Assembly (NCBI GenBank): GCA_023853785.1
Contig: JAJIRX010000157.1
Location: forward strand, 39,397-103,396
Reading direction: 5' to 3'
From: Psilocybe azurescens
Taxonomy: Eukaryota; Basidiomycota; Agaricomycetes; Agaricales; Agrocybaceae
DNA: 64,000 nucleotides
The notes under the pieces were generated by a model. It was given only the letters and a program-made list of their open reading frames with translations, was not told where the DNA came from and did not search any database. The position numbers were made by a program, and so were the translations under genes. Shown here in pieces: positions 23,868-36,030 of this stretch (positions are counted from its first letter, which is position 1; the number at the start of each line of letters is the position of its first letter).

Positions 23868-24609
23868 ATGGTTCTCGTTCTTGTCATTGGAGATCTCCAC
23901 ATTCCGCACCGTACGCACGATCTTCCTGCTAAATTCAAGAAACTCTTGGTACCAGGAAAAATCCAGCAAATCCTATGCACCGGCAACGTCTGCGACAAGG
24001 AAACATACGAATACCTGCGGACCATTTCGCCCGACGTGCACATTGTGAAGGGGGACTATGACGAATCGACATTTCCTTCATCTCTTACTGTGACCCATAG
24101 TCCTATAAAAATCGGGGTAATACATGGACATCAATCGATACCGACAGGCGACCTGGATTCGTTGAGCTCCTTGGCTAGGCAGATGGATGTGGACGTGCTG
24201 GTATCTGGACATACACATGTGTGAGTACCCATTTTATCTTGTATCTGTCAAGTAACGAATGATTCGTAGGTTCCAGGCTATCGAATATGACAACAAGTTC
24301 TTCGTAAATCCAGGAACTGCAACTGGTGCTTGGACTGGTGCATTTAATGGGTGTGTTGTATCACTACCCCTTTTTGAGATGCGGCTCATCCAAAGCAGTG
24401 AACCCATACCATCTTTCGCGTTAATGGATATCCAGGGCTCCGTGGTCGTCACATACGTGTACCAGTTGATCGAAGGAGAAGTGAGAGTCGAGAAGATCGA
24501 GTGGCGGAAAGAAGCCGAAACCGCTCCTGTACCACGGAGCAATGTTCTTCCTCAGAACATCCCCAGTCCTACGATACCAGGCAGCCCTCAAGGCGGCTCT
24601 GTCTGGTGA
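23868..24609 (+). CDS. VPS29: retromer subunit VPS29
   Basis: Two exons (23868-24220 and 24270-24609), in phase. The start [15 protein letters not shown] is the family N-terminus. Metal-site residues of the phosphoesterase fold are all visible: [25 protein letters not shown] and SGHTHV. The C-terminal half ([11 protein letters not shown] to [14 protein letters not shown] strand, VVTYVYQLI) is normal, followed by a proline/serine-rich extension of about 35 residues ending GGSVW that yeast and animal proteins lack. It forms the Vps26-Vps29-Vps35 cargo-recognition core on endosomes and is thought to be catalytically inactive as a protein phosphatase. It lies 460 bp after USP5 on the same strand. 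Confidence 0.93.
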
Positions 24610-25901
24610 TACCCTCTCGCTAATTGTAATACCGTGAGTGCGACCGTCGTTTCCGCAGTCCCATTCAACGATTAAACCATTTCTACTGTAGCAATGTAAT
24701 TTTTTGTCTTTTGGACGTCATTATCTGCGTAGGGCTTGTGGTTCGACTGTCCATTTGAGTGCTTTAACACTACGAAGGAGGTAATTGCGCACTTGAGCAA
24801 AGCTGGCCTCCCAATACATAGAGCATTGGGGTGATTTCTAGTCGCTTTTGAGCCGCTTTTGATGGCTATTTTCGTCTCGCTTTTGGAGGATCAAATTAGA
24901 ATTTTGAAGCGGGCCTCGCTTTCAAGCATGCAAGAGCTGCTTTCGCCTTAATTCTCCCCTACTTTTCACTCGCTTTTCAAACATCATATATTGGATAGTT
25001 CTGTCAAACCTCGCTATCTTGCGCTGTTTTTCAACAACCTTGGCTTTATCCCTCTTTCCGCCATGGTTAAACATTCAGGAAGCCAAGAAAACGTAGATTC
25101 ACCTTGAACCCCCGAAAGCTAAAACAACACCTCTCAAATGGGAGAAATTGAACACAATTGCTAAGATATTAGTAGGTACATGCCATATATTCGGAACAAA
25201 CCTTTGGGGGTTTCACATTGCCTTGATTTTTAGCTCTGGTTTTGAGAAAGCGACTGAGAGTCGCTATCCTGGTCACGAGTGTGCCGATGACTCTGAGGGC
25301 AGTGATGCTGAGGAACTCTCTGTATCACATGCACCAAAAGTTACCAACGGCGGCCACTCGCATGCAAGAAGAATGAACTGTTTTTTTACATACTCAATCG
25401 CTTCTGAAAAATGATTTCACTTTTCTTGCCTGAAGTTTAGTACCGTGTACCCTGTAAGTTAAGCGTGCAATAGGGATCGACCGTCTCCGCATGTGTTCCT
25501 GTTGAAAAGCGATTCAATTTAGCCATTCGTGCCGCGGTTAGTATATAGTGAGCCTGGAGGAAGGTGTAGTGCAGGGAGGCCGGGACATCAAAATTTTGTG
25601 ATTTGCATGCTCGCCTAGATTCCCTTGCTTATCTTGGCCGATAGCGTTTCTAATGTATCTAGAGTGGCATTATCCTTAAAGGAAGATTTAACAAGTAGAT
25701 AACATTACTTGATATGTAAAAATATAGGCCTTCTGATGTAGATGTAGATGCGAAGCAAGCGAGTGTTGAGTCGAATTTAGTTAGACTTTAGTATGGTTAA
25801 TGGCTTTAAATGGGCGCTAGAGATTAGCGGATCCACCATGATGATTATATGTATAAGACGAAAGATAGAGAAATAATATGAATGGAGGTCGCCAATCGGA
25901 T
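24610..25901. other. intergenic with short CGCTTTT repeats
   Basis: At 24840-24985 the motif CGCTTTT (with CTTTTGA or CTTTTGG variants) recurs several times with short spacing. It could be a small non-autonomous repeat, but I could not define ends. No gene recognised. Confidence 0.4.
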
Positions 25902-27949
25902 TCAGATAATCTCTTCAGTAATCAACGATGCGGCCTTTTCTGAGCGAGGTTTAATAACACATTTGAACGGTTTGGGATAACTGCCAAGAAAGACGTGATA
26001 AACATGGAAGATTGTACATTGGCATCATAATCTCAAGACGTACCTGATGATTCCAGAGGTGTTCTCGTGAACAGGGGTCACAGGAACGCCGTTCTCAGCC
26101 TTCTTTTCAATGTCGAAAACGGAGAGCGTCATGGCGATGCAAGAGTACAATGACGCTTCCGCGAGGTACATTCCTGGACAGACACGACGACCATACCCAA
26201 AGCATACCTTTCTCGGATCACGTTGCGCTTCCTTTTCGGGGGTGGCTATATGGCGCTCAGGATCAAAGGTGAATGGGTCGGGATATGTTTCGGGATCATG
26301 AAGCATGTTCCTGTTAAAGATAAGATCTTTGAGAATCAAAAAATCCGCGGGATAAATTCACACACTGACCATAGATTAGCGAGAATCAGAGAATTCTTGG
26401 GAATAAAGTATCCAGAAATATACCCGTCTTCGGTGGCCGTGTGAGGTACTCCTAAAATGACAGCCTTGACGTTTGTTGGAATCAAAGTAAACGCTAAATT
26501 CAATCATACCTGTAGGTGCAACGCTATTCCATCGGAGGACTTCTGTGACCACTGCATTAACATACGGAAGATGAGCTTGATCACTGATAGTAGGCAAGCG
26601 CCCGTTGCCAATTACGGCGTCGATCTCAGCTTGAGCCTTTCTCTGGACATCTGAAAATGGACAGTTAGAGGACATCTGGACAAGTGATCCCATGCTTAGT
26701 CTCACCTGGGTAGAGAACCATCGCCAAATAAAAGGCATACTCGGCAGAAACAGTGGTATCTGCTCCTCCTGAGAATGTATTTTTAGACCAGGGAATCGAC
26801 GACCAAAAATAACCCAACAACATACCGCCGTACATCGAGCTTGCTGCTAGCCTCAAGTCCCTTATCTCGTCAGCGGTCATTGAGCCCTCATTCTCCAGAT
26901 TGGTGGAAACAAATGAAGGCGGTGCCTTTCCTGCGGCCTAAGCGCAACCCATTTATAATGACTAACTGATCTTACATCAAGCGAAAAGCGAACTCACCAT
27001 TTGCGCCTTTGTATATGCCCACGGGACTTCCACCATCGCAGCTGTGTCCTTTGCCCAATCCCGAGCTGTCTGCATGAAACTCATACCGGGTAACCATTCT
27101 GGAAGTTTTTTCAAGATGGGGAAGAAGTCGACGGGGAAGGCTCCAGCCACAGTTGCAGCGTTGAAATTGTCATTGGCTTTCTCGATCAAGTTCACAAATG
27201 GGTCCTGCCCGTCTATAACTTGATATCCGTATGTTAGGCGAAGAATAATTCCCCCAGCCAGCCTAACGTTTTGATAAGATGTGTGGATAATTCTCTCTGG
27301 CGAACGAAGCGATGACGTACTTTCGAAGATTGGGGAGAAGGTCGTCTGGAGCTGAGAGTGTCCGTTTCAGGAAGCGTCGTGCCTCGTCTTCGATTAAAGG
27401 ATGCAGCTCTTGCATGGGCTTAACGCCTCCGATATAACGAGAGAAGTGCTTGCGGTATGTTCGAAAGCGCGAACCGTACACAATCAGGACAAGTGTCTGT
27501 GAGTATCCGACAAGTTCCCCTCCCATTTCGAGAATAGGTCTATCAGAGTAGATTGCGCCTTTCTTGTCGAGCTCATCCATAACTGCCGCAGAATTGACGA
27601 TGATTACAGGCCGACCTAATAGCTTTACGGACATAATACCCCCTGATGCAGCCCAAATTAAGATTAACTGCTGATACTCAATCAGACAAACGAAAGATAC
27701 TAACCCCATTTCCGTGCCCATTCAGCATAGGTAACCCATTCGTTCTGGGAGGGCATATCTGCAACATTCTGATAGACGAGAGAGATGAATGGTTGTTGCA
27801 AAATCAACGAACGTGACAATTCGTACCCCAATGATTGGAAGGCCTTTCGGGCCGGGAGGTAGCCAGTGGTTTTCTGCCGTTCTGAACTGAAAGAGATACC
27901 AAAAGGTGGAAAGACCAGCTCCCAGGATAAGGAAATCTGACAAGGCCAT
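25902..27949 (-). CDS. cytochrome P450 monooxygenase
   Basis: Multi-exon gene. Start [15 protein letters not shown] gives an N-terminal membrane anchor (exon 1, 27949-27827), followed by the proline hinge [12 protein letters not shown]. The I-helix is [13 protein letters not shown], the ExxR motif is EVLRW, the PERF-like motif is FDPERH, and the heme loop [17 protein letters not shown] supplies the cysteine ligand. The last exon (25980-25902) encodes [20 protein letters not shown] saw no frame break. It resembles basidiomycete P450s often labelled O-methylsterigmatocystin oxidoreductase-like, but the clan and substrate cannot be set from sequence. It is ER-bound and NADPH-P450-reductase dependent. 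Confidence 0.87.
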
Positions 27950-29783
27950 CTTTGCGATTTGGTAGAAGAGTAAAAGCCACCAGCAGTGCCAATGATGAGG
28001 GGAGCCTGGGAGGTTGCAGGGTGTTCATTCACCCGTTCAAAATCAGCGAAATCTTAGGTCCCAAATGGGAATTCGGGGTCTGATGCTCGCACCTCCCACC
28101 CACAGAGTCAAATGTGTCAAATTATGAAATTGATCAGGTTGATGGTAATCCTTTGTGATCATCTGGTTCAAGATTTTACAAAGATTTGACCTCAGCAGCG
28201 AGATCTTCGTTCTGTTTGGGTTAGTGAATTTCAGAAACGCTATCCCATATGTTTGAGTGCTCACAGCCTGCAGGGGGAGGACTAACTACTCAGACGGTTT
28301 GGTCCGAAAGCGACGGAGTGCCATGAAATAAGAGCGCCTATCCATGCTACACTTACAGCCGATACATGCAGTATACTTAAATCAGAGTCATGCAGTTTCA
28401 AAATTTCGAAATTTCGACGAGCAATTATCCACCCCAAATTCAAAGGGTCCAAGTGAAACTCGAGCCTTGAGGCTGGATCCTCTTGGAGAACGAGAATTCC
28501 TAGTGGAGTGTACTCGCGAGGAGAATGACGAAAAATATGCTGGTCCACATGCTTGTGGGTCTAATATGAGTTTGTGTTCTGAAATTTTAGAAGCTCATAT
28601 AGTCTTAAATTGCAGTCTTATTATCGTCCTAATAGCGTGGTAGTTCGCGGAGACTGCGACGGAAAATCTCAGGGCTGTCGTCGGCGGTTCGGCTTTAAAA
28701 GGCATCTAGACTCAGACAGCCTGCCGGCAAGCAGCTTTGGAGAGTTTCCCATCTCAGCTTTAATCCTGGAAAGTTCAGAGAACTCATTGAGTCCGTTTTT
28801 CTGACGGTTATTTGAAATTTGATGGTGGCTTGAAATTGTATGTTGTGGTCAACCTAAATGTGGAGCTCTTGGAGACTCCTGATCAAGGAAATAACACATT
28901 GTGAAATAATGTACATGCCACCTCGAATGCCACAGACGGCTAGTATCCACGGCCCGCAGGAAGAACTGAACTACACCATCGCCCTCTGTCGCTACCATCA
29001 CCAACCATCATGGAAGGAATGGCTCTCATTTTAAATTTGCAAAACTTCTCTATAGAAACCACTGCTAATCCTCCGATGTGCGGAATCGGGCAGAATCACA
29101 GTGGTGACTAATAGCTAATCGCATGAGGTCGTAAAAGCTCTGGTTGCACACATAAGAGTGCCATACGTGTTCTTGACGTTCAAACAGCAAGGTTAGGAGC
29201 CACGAAACCATAAACTTGAAGTTTTTGTTGCACATCGTTGGCATACCAATGCTTTCCGTAAGGCCTGCAACATAGTTTTTTTAAGTTGCACAAGGTCATA
29301 AAGCTATTGAAAGCGATTCACCATTACTGACCAACTTAGGCATACTTGGCGATGGGTGAAGTATATCAGAGTATATCTCCGTTTGAATGTATTCCGTGGA
29401 TACGTCCAGACTCGCTTGAGATGTGTCCGAGACCTATACTCTAACATCTACCCAGCGGATCTCGATACAGGAACTGTAACTCCAGAACAAAACGCCTAAA
29501 GGCAATACAAAGCAATACATAGCGATTTCGACGATAGGGTTCGTCGCCTTTGCTCTTCCTTGATCTCTTCTCCTCCCCCTCGACACTACATTCTTCCGAC
29601 GATCTAAATATTTGGATCCAATCCAGAACATTTGGAGTGATTCTCTATTTTATCCAGAAAACCCCTCTTCTTTATAACGCTGGAAGTGCCCACCTATCAG
29701 TTTAACCAACTTGGGCTCTTCTTTTCACTCCACCCATCTTGTCGATTCTTCTCTCTATCCCTTCTCCACACCCTACGATCACG
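27950..29783. other. intergenic between P450 and DUF6534-like gene
   Basis: Divergent promoter region of about 1.8 kb. No coding or RNA feature recognised. Confidence 0.45.
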
Positions 29784-31967
29784 ATGTCTACCTCTGCAAC
29801 TTTGGACCCAACTTTTTCCCTAGACAACTCGTACGTAGTGCGCGTCTGCAATTTAAAATTTAATCTTAATTTTTTGCCAGGATGGGTGCCATGTTAATCG
29901 GCGTGATCATTAGTGCGGTTCTCCACGGGATTACACTTCTACAGGCGTTCACATACTGGACAAGTAGGCCCACGAGTCTTCGTCATTTGAGATCTAGGCG
30001 AACTCACAAAATTCAAAGACTATAAAAAGGACGTGTGGTATCTGAAGACCCTCGTAAGTAGAGTAGTCAGCTTCTTGTCCCATGCGTCTTCATTTTCGAT
30101 ACACAGGTGTCAATAACAGTGATATTCGATGCCATTCATTTGGCGATGATATCTCACGCAGGCGAGCGTCTATTCAGCTAAAAAATACCCCGTATGGGTC
30201 TCACCAGTCATCCATCTGCAGTGTACCATCATGTGGTCACCAAATATCAGTACGTCAATAGCGATCTGCCGTTCTCTTGTATGCTAACCATCACAGCAGC
30301 GATAAAGAAAGTCTTCGTTTCATTACTTGGTTAGTGCGGATTCTTGAATGGTCCTAGTAGATCTAACTCCGCTTTTACTAGGACTGTACTGGTACGAGCA
30401 TTAAGCAAACATCATATTTGTGAGACCATTGTACCTAATAATCTTTTTGTGGTTGGCGTGATTAGATGGAAGCCCTGTTTACTGTACTCTATTCCCCTCG
30501 TTTCCCACTGAGCAGTACTGATAGGTTTTCTGCAGGGTGTCAATGCCGGGATTGTACAAACGTTTGTCTATACAACTCTGCCCGACTTAGTGGTGCCTAG
30601 ACCAACTAACAGCATCATTCCAGCTTCTATACTTTACGTGTATTTCGTCGTGAGTGCTCTATTTGTTTATGACTGGACTAGTTACCGATAGACCGCACTA
30701 TAGTAAGTAAGAGAAATTATTGGTTATCAGGGACCATCCTCTTCCTCATCCTTGCGACCACTGGTGCGTAAATTGCCTAACTTTCACCCATGGATGACGA
30801 GGCTAACTTGAATGAAGGATCTGGTACCGGTGAGTGACCCTCGCCTCAGATGATTTTCTAGAATATTTATTCATTTTACTTAAAGCTTGGGTTATTGTAT
30901 CGTACGTCTCAAACTTAGTAACAGCTTTGATTTTATCTAACGCAGGCCTTTGGCGGGTTCAAGAATGCAATTCGAAACATATGAACAGCTTTTATCGATC
31001 TCGGTGAGCGCTTCAATGCCATATTCTGTATTCTGTATTATTCACCGTTAACGGGTCCCAACCAGCCACTGACAATCACAATCAATGCCCTTTCAACTGT
31101 GGTCGATATCACAATTGCTGCTAGTCTTTGTATTATGCTTCATAACGCCAGGACAGGTTTCAAAAGGTATTGCAATCTATCAATATCCTTTCAAGTCGCT
31201 GAACTTCAATGATAAATTAGATCGGATAGCATTATCAATAAATTGGTTTGTGCCGCATGGCTCTGGCTCTCTGTCTTTTTGCTAATTATCTGCCTTATTC
31301 TCAGATTGTTTTCATTGTGAATACTGGAGTGTATGTTATCCATTCCCTCAAGTCTTGTTATCCTTCTAGGTTAACCTGTCCCATTTTAGCTTGACCACGT
31401 ATGCAGAACCTTTTATGTTTATTAACAGAATATTAACCATGGGGCTACCAATGACATAGATGCTGCGCTATAGCTTCTCTGATATGTGTAGGTGCAATTT
31501 TCTTGTATAGACCTGTGGCGCTAATGCCCATTACGACAGCTGATCGCCTCTCCGAAAAGTCTGATCTACGCCACCTTTTACTTCTGTATTGGACGATGTG
31601 CGTTTCCACCTGTTTTGCTGAGTTGAGACTGATATCCTATGTAGTGTACACCAACTCTTTTCTGGCAACGCTGAACGCTCGAAACTCGTTCACGAGCAAT
31701 ATTGATGAGAACACTAGCACACGCATGATGTCTTCAATGCCTGCGGGCGTTGTTAGCCCTCATCCAACAGTTGGATCAATCAAAATGAAGAATATCGCAA
31801 TACGTATTGACACGTCAACCACAAAGGAGGGTAATCGCATGACAGAACGCTCAGTACGTCCAGTTAGTACTCACACAACATCTTGTTTACTAAATAGGTT
31901 TGTGGGACTCCATAGGATGATCATATGCATTCTCAGAGCGGGAAGAGTGAAGATGATATTGGGATGA
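29784..31967 (+). CDS. DUF6534-like multi-pass membrane protein (possibly degenerate)
   Basis: Exon 1 (29784-29830, MSTSATLDPTFSLDNS) joins exon 2 at 29881, giving MGAMLIGVIISAVLHGITLLQAFTYW, the first membrane segment of the basidiomycete DUF6534 family. The next exons give KKDVWYLKTL and VIFDAIHLAMISH. The C-terminal part shows YTNSFLATLNARN, the family's conserved tail. Many very short exons in the middle (30.3-31.4 kb) cannot be resolved with confidence. Near 30165-30180 the frame between ISHA and VYSAKKYPVW appears shifted by one base. Function is unknown; family members are predicted seven-helix membrane proteins. Either it is intact with unusual splicing or it is a decaying copy. Confidence 0.6.
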
Positions 31968-32671
31968 AGAATGGTCCTCTTTACTGATTACTTGCCTGAG
32001 TTCACTTGTATACTATCAGATGGGGAGGAGAATAGGCCATATAATCCACAGTCTTTACGTTACCAAGGGACATCCCTTCAAAATTATTACCTTTGACAAA
32101 TCAATAATACATTTTTAAACACGGATGACCGACGGAGATTTCCTGCCCACCTAAGTATCCGAAAGTATCCGAGGACTCCTAGCACTGAGCACTGCCAAAG
32201 CACAACCACTGTCACAGACCACTGCCCACCACTGCTCCCGCGTCTGGCCGCGTCCGTCGCGGTCGTACGAAGAAGTCAATAAATATACGACTCGCGAGAA
32301 AATAATTCACGTGGTTCAAATTTACTTCGAAAGCGACGCTTTGACGATGCTCCAGTTGTTCACATTTTGTCGCTCGTTCGATTGCCGTACTCTATAACCG
32401 ACTTGCAATAGATCTTCTTTCAGAGATGGCGGACTTGTGAGAGCTATTGTGGCGTTCATAGTTATGATCTGAGGACATCTTAAAAGGTGCGCATCCAATG
32501 ATATACTGGCCGTGGATCTAAGTTCATTCATTCTGCACAGGAACTCAATTGACTTCCAGTCTGAATCATACCTCTTGAATTGTCAGTCTCGGATCCTACC
32601 ACAGCGATATCATTTAAGAACCTGGTGGTGGATGACTGTACTAGTGCCAGGTAGCTGACCCAAAGCTAAAC
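31968..32671. other. intergenic, promoter of esterase A
   Basis: Around 32465-32525 a block (GAGGACATCTTAAAAGGTGC, then TGGATCTAAGT) recurs in similar form upstream of esterase B (35845-35895), showing that the tandem duplication included promoter DNA. Confidence 0.5.
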
Positions 32672-35271
32672 ATGCCTTCACCCTCTTTCCTGTTGTTTTT
32701 ACTTGCAAGCTTCCAAAACATCAAGACTGCCTATTCCACGATTGAGATAGGGCATGTCGTGACGCTCAACTATGGTTCATTTCAAGGTAATATAACCGGA
32801 GATGTTGAAAACTTTCTTGGAATGCCTTTTGCAGCACCGCCGTAAGTACATCTTCCAGGTTGATTGGAAGTGATTGTTACTGAATAAGTTGTTAGAGTTG
32901 GAAATCTTAGATTCGCACCGCCTGAACCTCCTATTGGTTTTCGTGGTATCCGTCAAGCTACGGCGTTTGGGGCAGCTTGCTTTCAACAAACAAACATTGC
33001 ACCCAGTATCCCTATTCTGGACACAACTAGCACGGCGACTATTTCCAATGATACCTCTGGGCCTACTGTATCCGAAGACTGTACGCAGCGCTCGCTGCAC
33101 TGTCCCTTTTCTTCACCTACTCACTCCCTAATTAGGTCTTTTTATCAATGTTGTGAAGCCTACTCATCTACCTGCTGGGAAGAAGGTCCCCGTTCTCTTC
33201 GTGAGTAGCCCCCTTCTAGATTCCGATTCTTATGCATATGGTCGTCATTTTGTAGTGGATCTATGGAGGTGAGCACAGTCATTGCCTGAGATACTTTACA
33301 GAGAAGGCCTCTAATCTTGCTTAGGCGGATTTCAAGTCGGAGATACATCGTTTAATCCAGGAAATACTGTTGTCTCGCGCTCGATTGCTCTGGGAGAGCC
33401 CATTGTATATGTATCCGCCAATTACCGCCTCAGTGGTAAGTTTCTCTTGTGCATCTCACTCCGACCGATACCTACTCTTCAATTTCAGCACTTGGATTTC
33501 TGGCGGGAGCCGAAGTCAAGGCCGCGGGGTTAGGAAACATAGGACTGAGAGATCGTAAGGATGAAACTTACACTATTATCGAATATCGTGACCCACCGCG
33601 CTTCCAGAACGTTTCGCTCTGCAGTGGGTCCAAGAACATATTGAAGTCTTTGGTGGTGATCCCAGTAAGGTCACCATGTACGCTTCATTTCAATCTCCCT
33701 GAGTCGAACCAATCTCATATTCTATTTAATTGTTATGTTAGATGGGGTGAGAGTGCAGGTGCTTTCTCAGTGGGCGCTCACTTGGTCATTAATGATGGAA
33801 ATCCCGCTGGCCTCTTCCGAGGCGCTTTCATGGTACGCAGATCTCCTACTGGTTTTTCAACAACTGTCGATTTACGAAGGATAATTAATAATTCCCTTCT
33901 GTGTGTTAGGAGTCCGGTTCACCTCTTCCAATGACGGATATTACATCTAAGCAACCTGTGTTCGATCAGTTATTGGCCAACACAGGGTGTGTAGGCAAAT
34001 CCGACCCAATAGGCTGCTTGAGGACTGTCCCATTCGACAGATTATCTGCAGCTATGAATCTGTCACCCAATCTGTTTACATTTGCAAGCCTCGTAATTCC
34101 ATGGCAGCCAACCATTGATGGCCATGTAATTGTCAGAGACCCACAAGTATCCATTCAAAAAGGGCTGTATGCCAGGGTTCGTTGCAGCTATATGTCCCGT
34201 ACATTGTGGATAACACCTACACTTTCCAGGTGCCCATTGTCACAGGCGATTGCGATGACGAGGGAACGTGAGATTCTTGTTACGGTTCGCTGGAAATACT
34301 TTTTACTGACAATTTTTTCAAGCCTATTCTCTCTGTCAAATACAAACATTACGTTCGTATCGTTTGTTTATCTAGATTGGAGTCGGCGCTTACATTCTCC
34401 ACGTTGAATCCAGAACCCACGATGAATTTTTGTCATACATTCAATCCAAGTTAGTCTAATCGGAACACTCTCCTCAACGATCTTAATCAATGCGTTATGT
34501 ACATATAGCTACTTCCGCAATCTCATATCCAATGATCAGTTGGCCGCAGTCGGTGTTGCATATCCTGATGATATCACTCAGGTACAGAATTTCTCTTTTA
34601 ATATCGATCCCTCTGCACTTAGCTGTTTTATAGGGCTCCCCATTTGACACCGGAACTGCAAATGCAATCACGTAGGTCATCGTTTAGTTTCGTATCTCAT
34701 CTAATATTCTCAATATCCAAAGTCCCGAATTTAAACGCCTGGCCTCAATGCAAGGAGATTTGATCTTTCAAGCTCCCCGCCGATTCCTCTTGCAGGCTGC
34801 CTCAAAAACCCAGCCAACCTTCGCGTTCTGTACGTCTGAACTCTGTTGGCTCTTATAAGCGCCTGTTCTCAAACAAGCGTTTCAAGTGTTTAAACGTGGA
34901 AAATCAACTCCGGTTCTCGGAGCGTCGCACGGGACCGATATCCCCGAGTTCTATGGTACAGGAACAGCCCCTGACTTCATCGGTACCGATGCCTTAAGTA
35001 AGATTTCCGCGGGCTCCCCTTCACGTCCCTCAGAACTTATATCCCAATCGTAGTCAATTTCGTGAACACTGGGAACCCGTCCTTGCCGAAGAATCCTATC
35101 AGTCTCCTCTCAGTGGTCGACTGGAAACCATGGGGGTCCTCCAAGGCCAATCCGCCGTTATTGACTTTTCTTGATCCTTCCCCTAAAATTTCTATTACAT
35201 CTGACAACTTTAGGGTTGATGGCATGGAGCTGTTAACCAAGATCTCTCTCGAGATTGATTCCGCACCATGA
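32672..35271 (+). CDS. type-B carboxylesterase/lipase, copy A (secreted)
   Basis: Start MPSPSFLLFLLASFQNIK, a signal peptide. About thirteen exons join in phase to a stop at 35269-35271. The alpha/beta-hydrolase signs are FLGMPFAAPP, SEDCLFINV, WIYGGGFQ (oxyanion loop), the nucleophile elbow TIWGESAGA, the acid loop GDCDDEGT and the histidine region SHGTDIPEFYGTG. This is the Ser-Glu-His triad of the Candida rugosa lipase/cholinesterase family. Basidiomycete relatives are often annotated as carotenoid ester lipases; the substrate here is not known. It is the only one of three tandem copies with no visible frame break. Several introns use GTTCGT donors. Confidence 0.85.
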
Positions 35272-36030
35272 GCGTTCAGGTAGTCCATATCCAGTCCGAA
35301 GACATGTTCTTAATGCCTAACTCTGGGTTACTATTCTTACAAATATCCAAATGACATATGTATAGCAATTCGTCCACGGATCCTACGCGAAGGCCTAAGA
35401 CTGAGAAAAAAAAGACCAGGGATGTATTCATTACTTTAACCTTCGATGTCGTATAAATGAATGAATGAGAAAAAATGCTTCGTCAAAGCTGTCGAAGGTT
35501 AAGAATATTCCAGAGTATCGTCGCGTGATTTACAGCTGACACATACACCTGCACGGAAAAGTTCGAACTTGTTTCTAAGTTTACATCTTGCCATCTGCAA
35601 CCAGCTCTCCTCTCTGTCTGATTGTCCGAACATTGGGAGGCATATCACTCCCTTCAATTACCTATCCTTACATTTTTTCTAAAAATTTCCCCTGAGGCAA
35701 CAATGGATTGAGACTATGCGGACGACTCAAGCAACGGGAATAAACGCACTGGCTCATTCGCCAGTTGTCTACGGGGCCAGCCATTCAAATCAAGCCTTCT
35801 TTTTAGAGGTTCGGGACCCGTGATGTACTCGTGTGCATACTGAGGTCATGTTAAAAGGTGCACATTAATTGGAATGCTGCGCATGGATCTAAGTCTGTAC
35901 CATTTACCCATGGAGTGCAACAGCAGAGAACGCAATGGACTTTGGAATCATGACCCACGAGTCGGCAGTCCCGCATCCGACTACGCCATATAAGAGAAGA
36001 GTAGCAGTGAAGATCGATGATTAGGCGAAC
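35272..36030. other. intergenic, promoter of esterase B
   Basis: Shares blocks with the region before esterase A and, near the gene (ATGACCCACGAGTCGG, GTCCCGCATCCGAC), with the region before esterase C. Confidence 0.5.

Noticed and set aside
24840..25430. Second MITE built from CGCTTTT repeats
   Set aside because: I could not find matching inverted ends or a target duplication.
28344..28804. Plus-strand frames upstream of the P450
   Set aside because: No domain or exon chain; likely promoter DNA.
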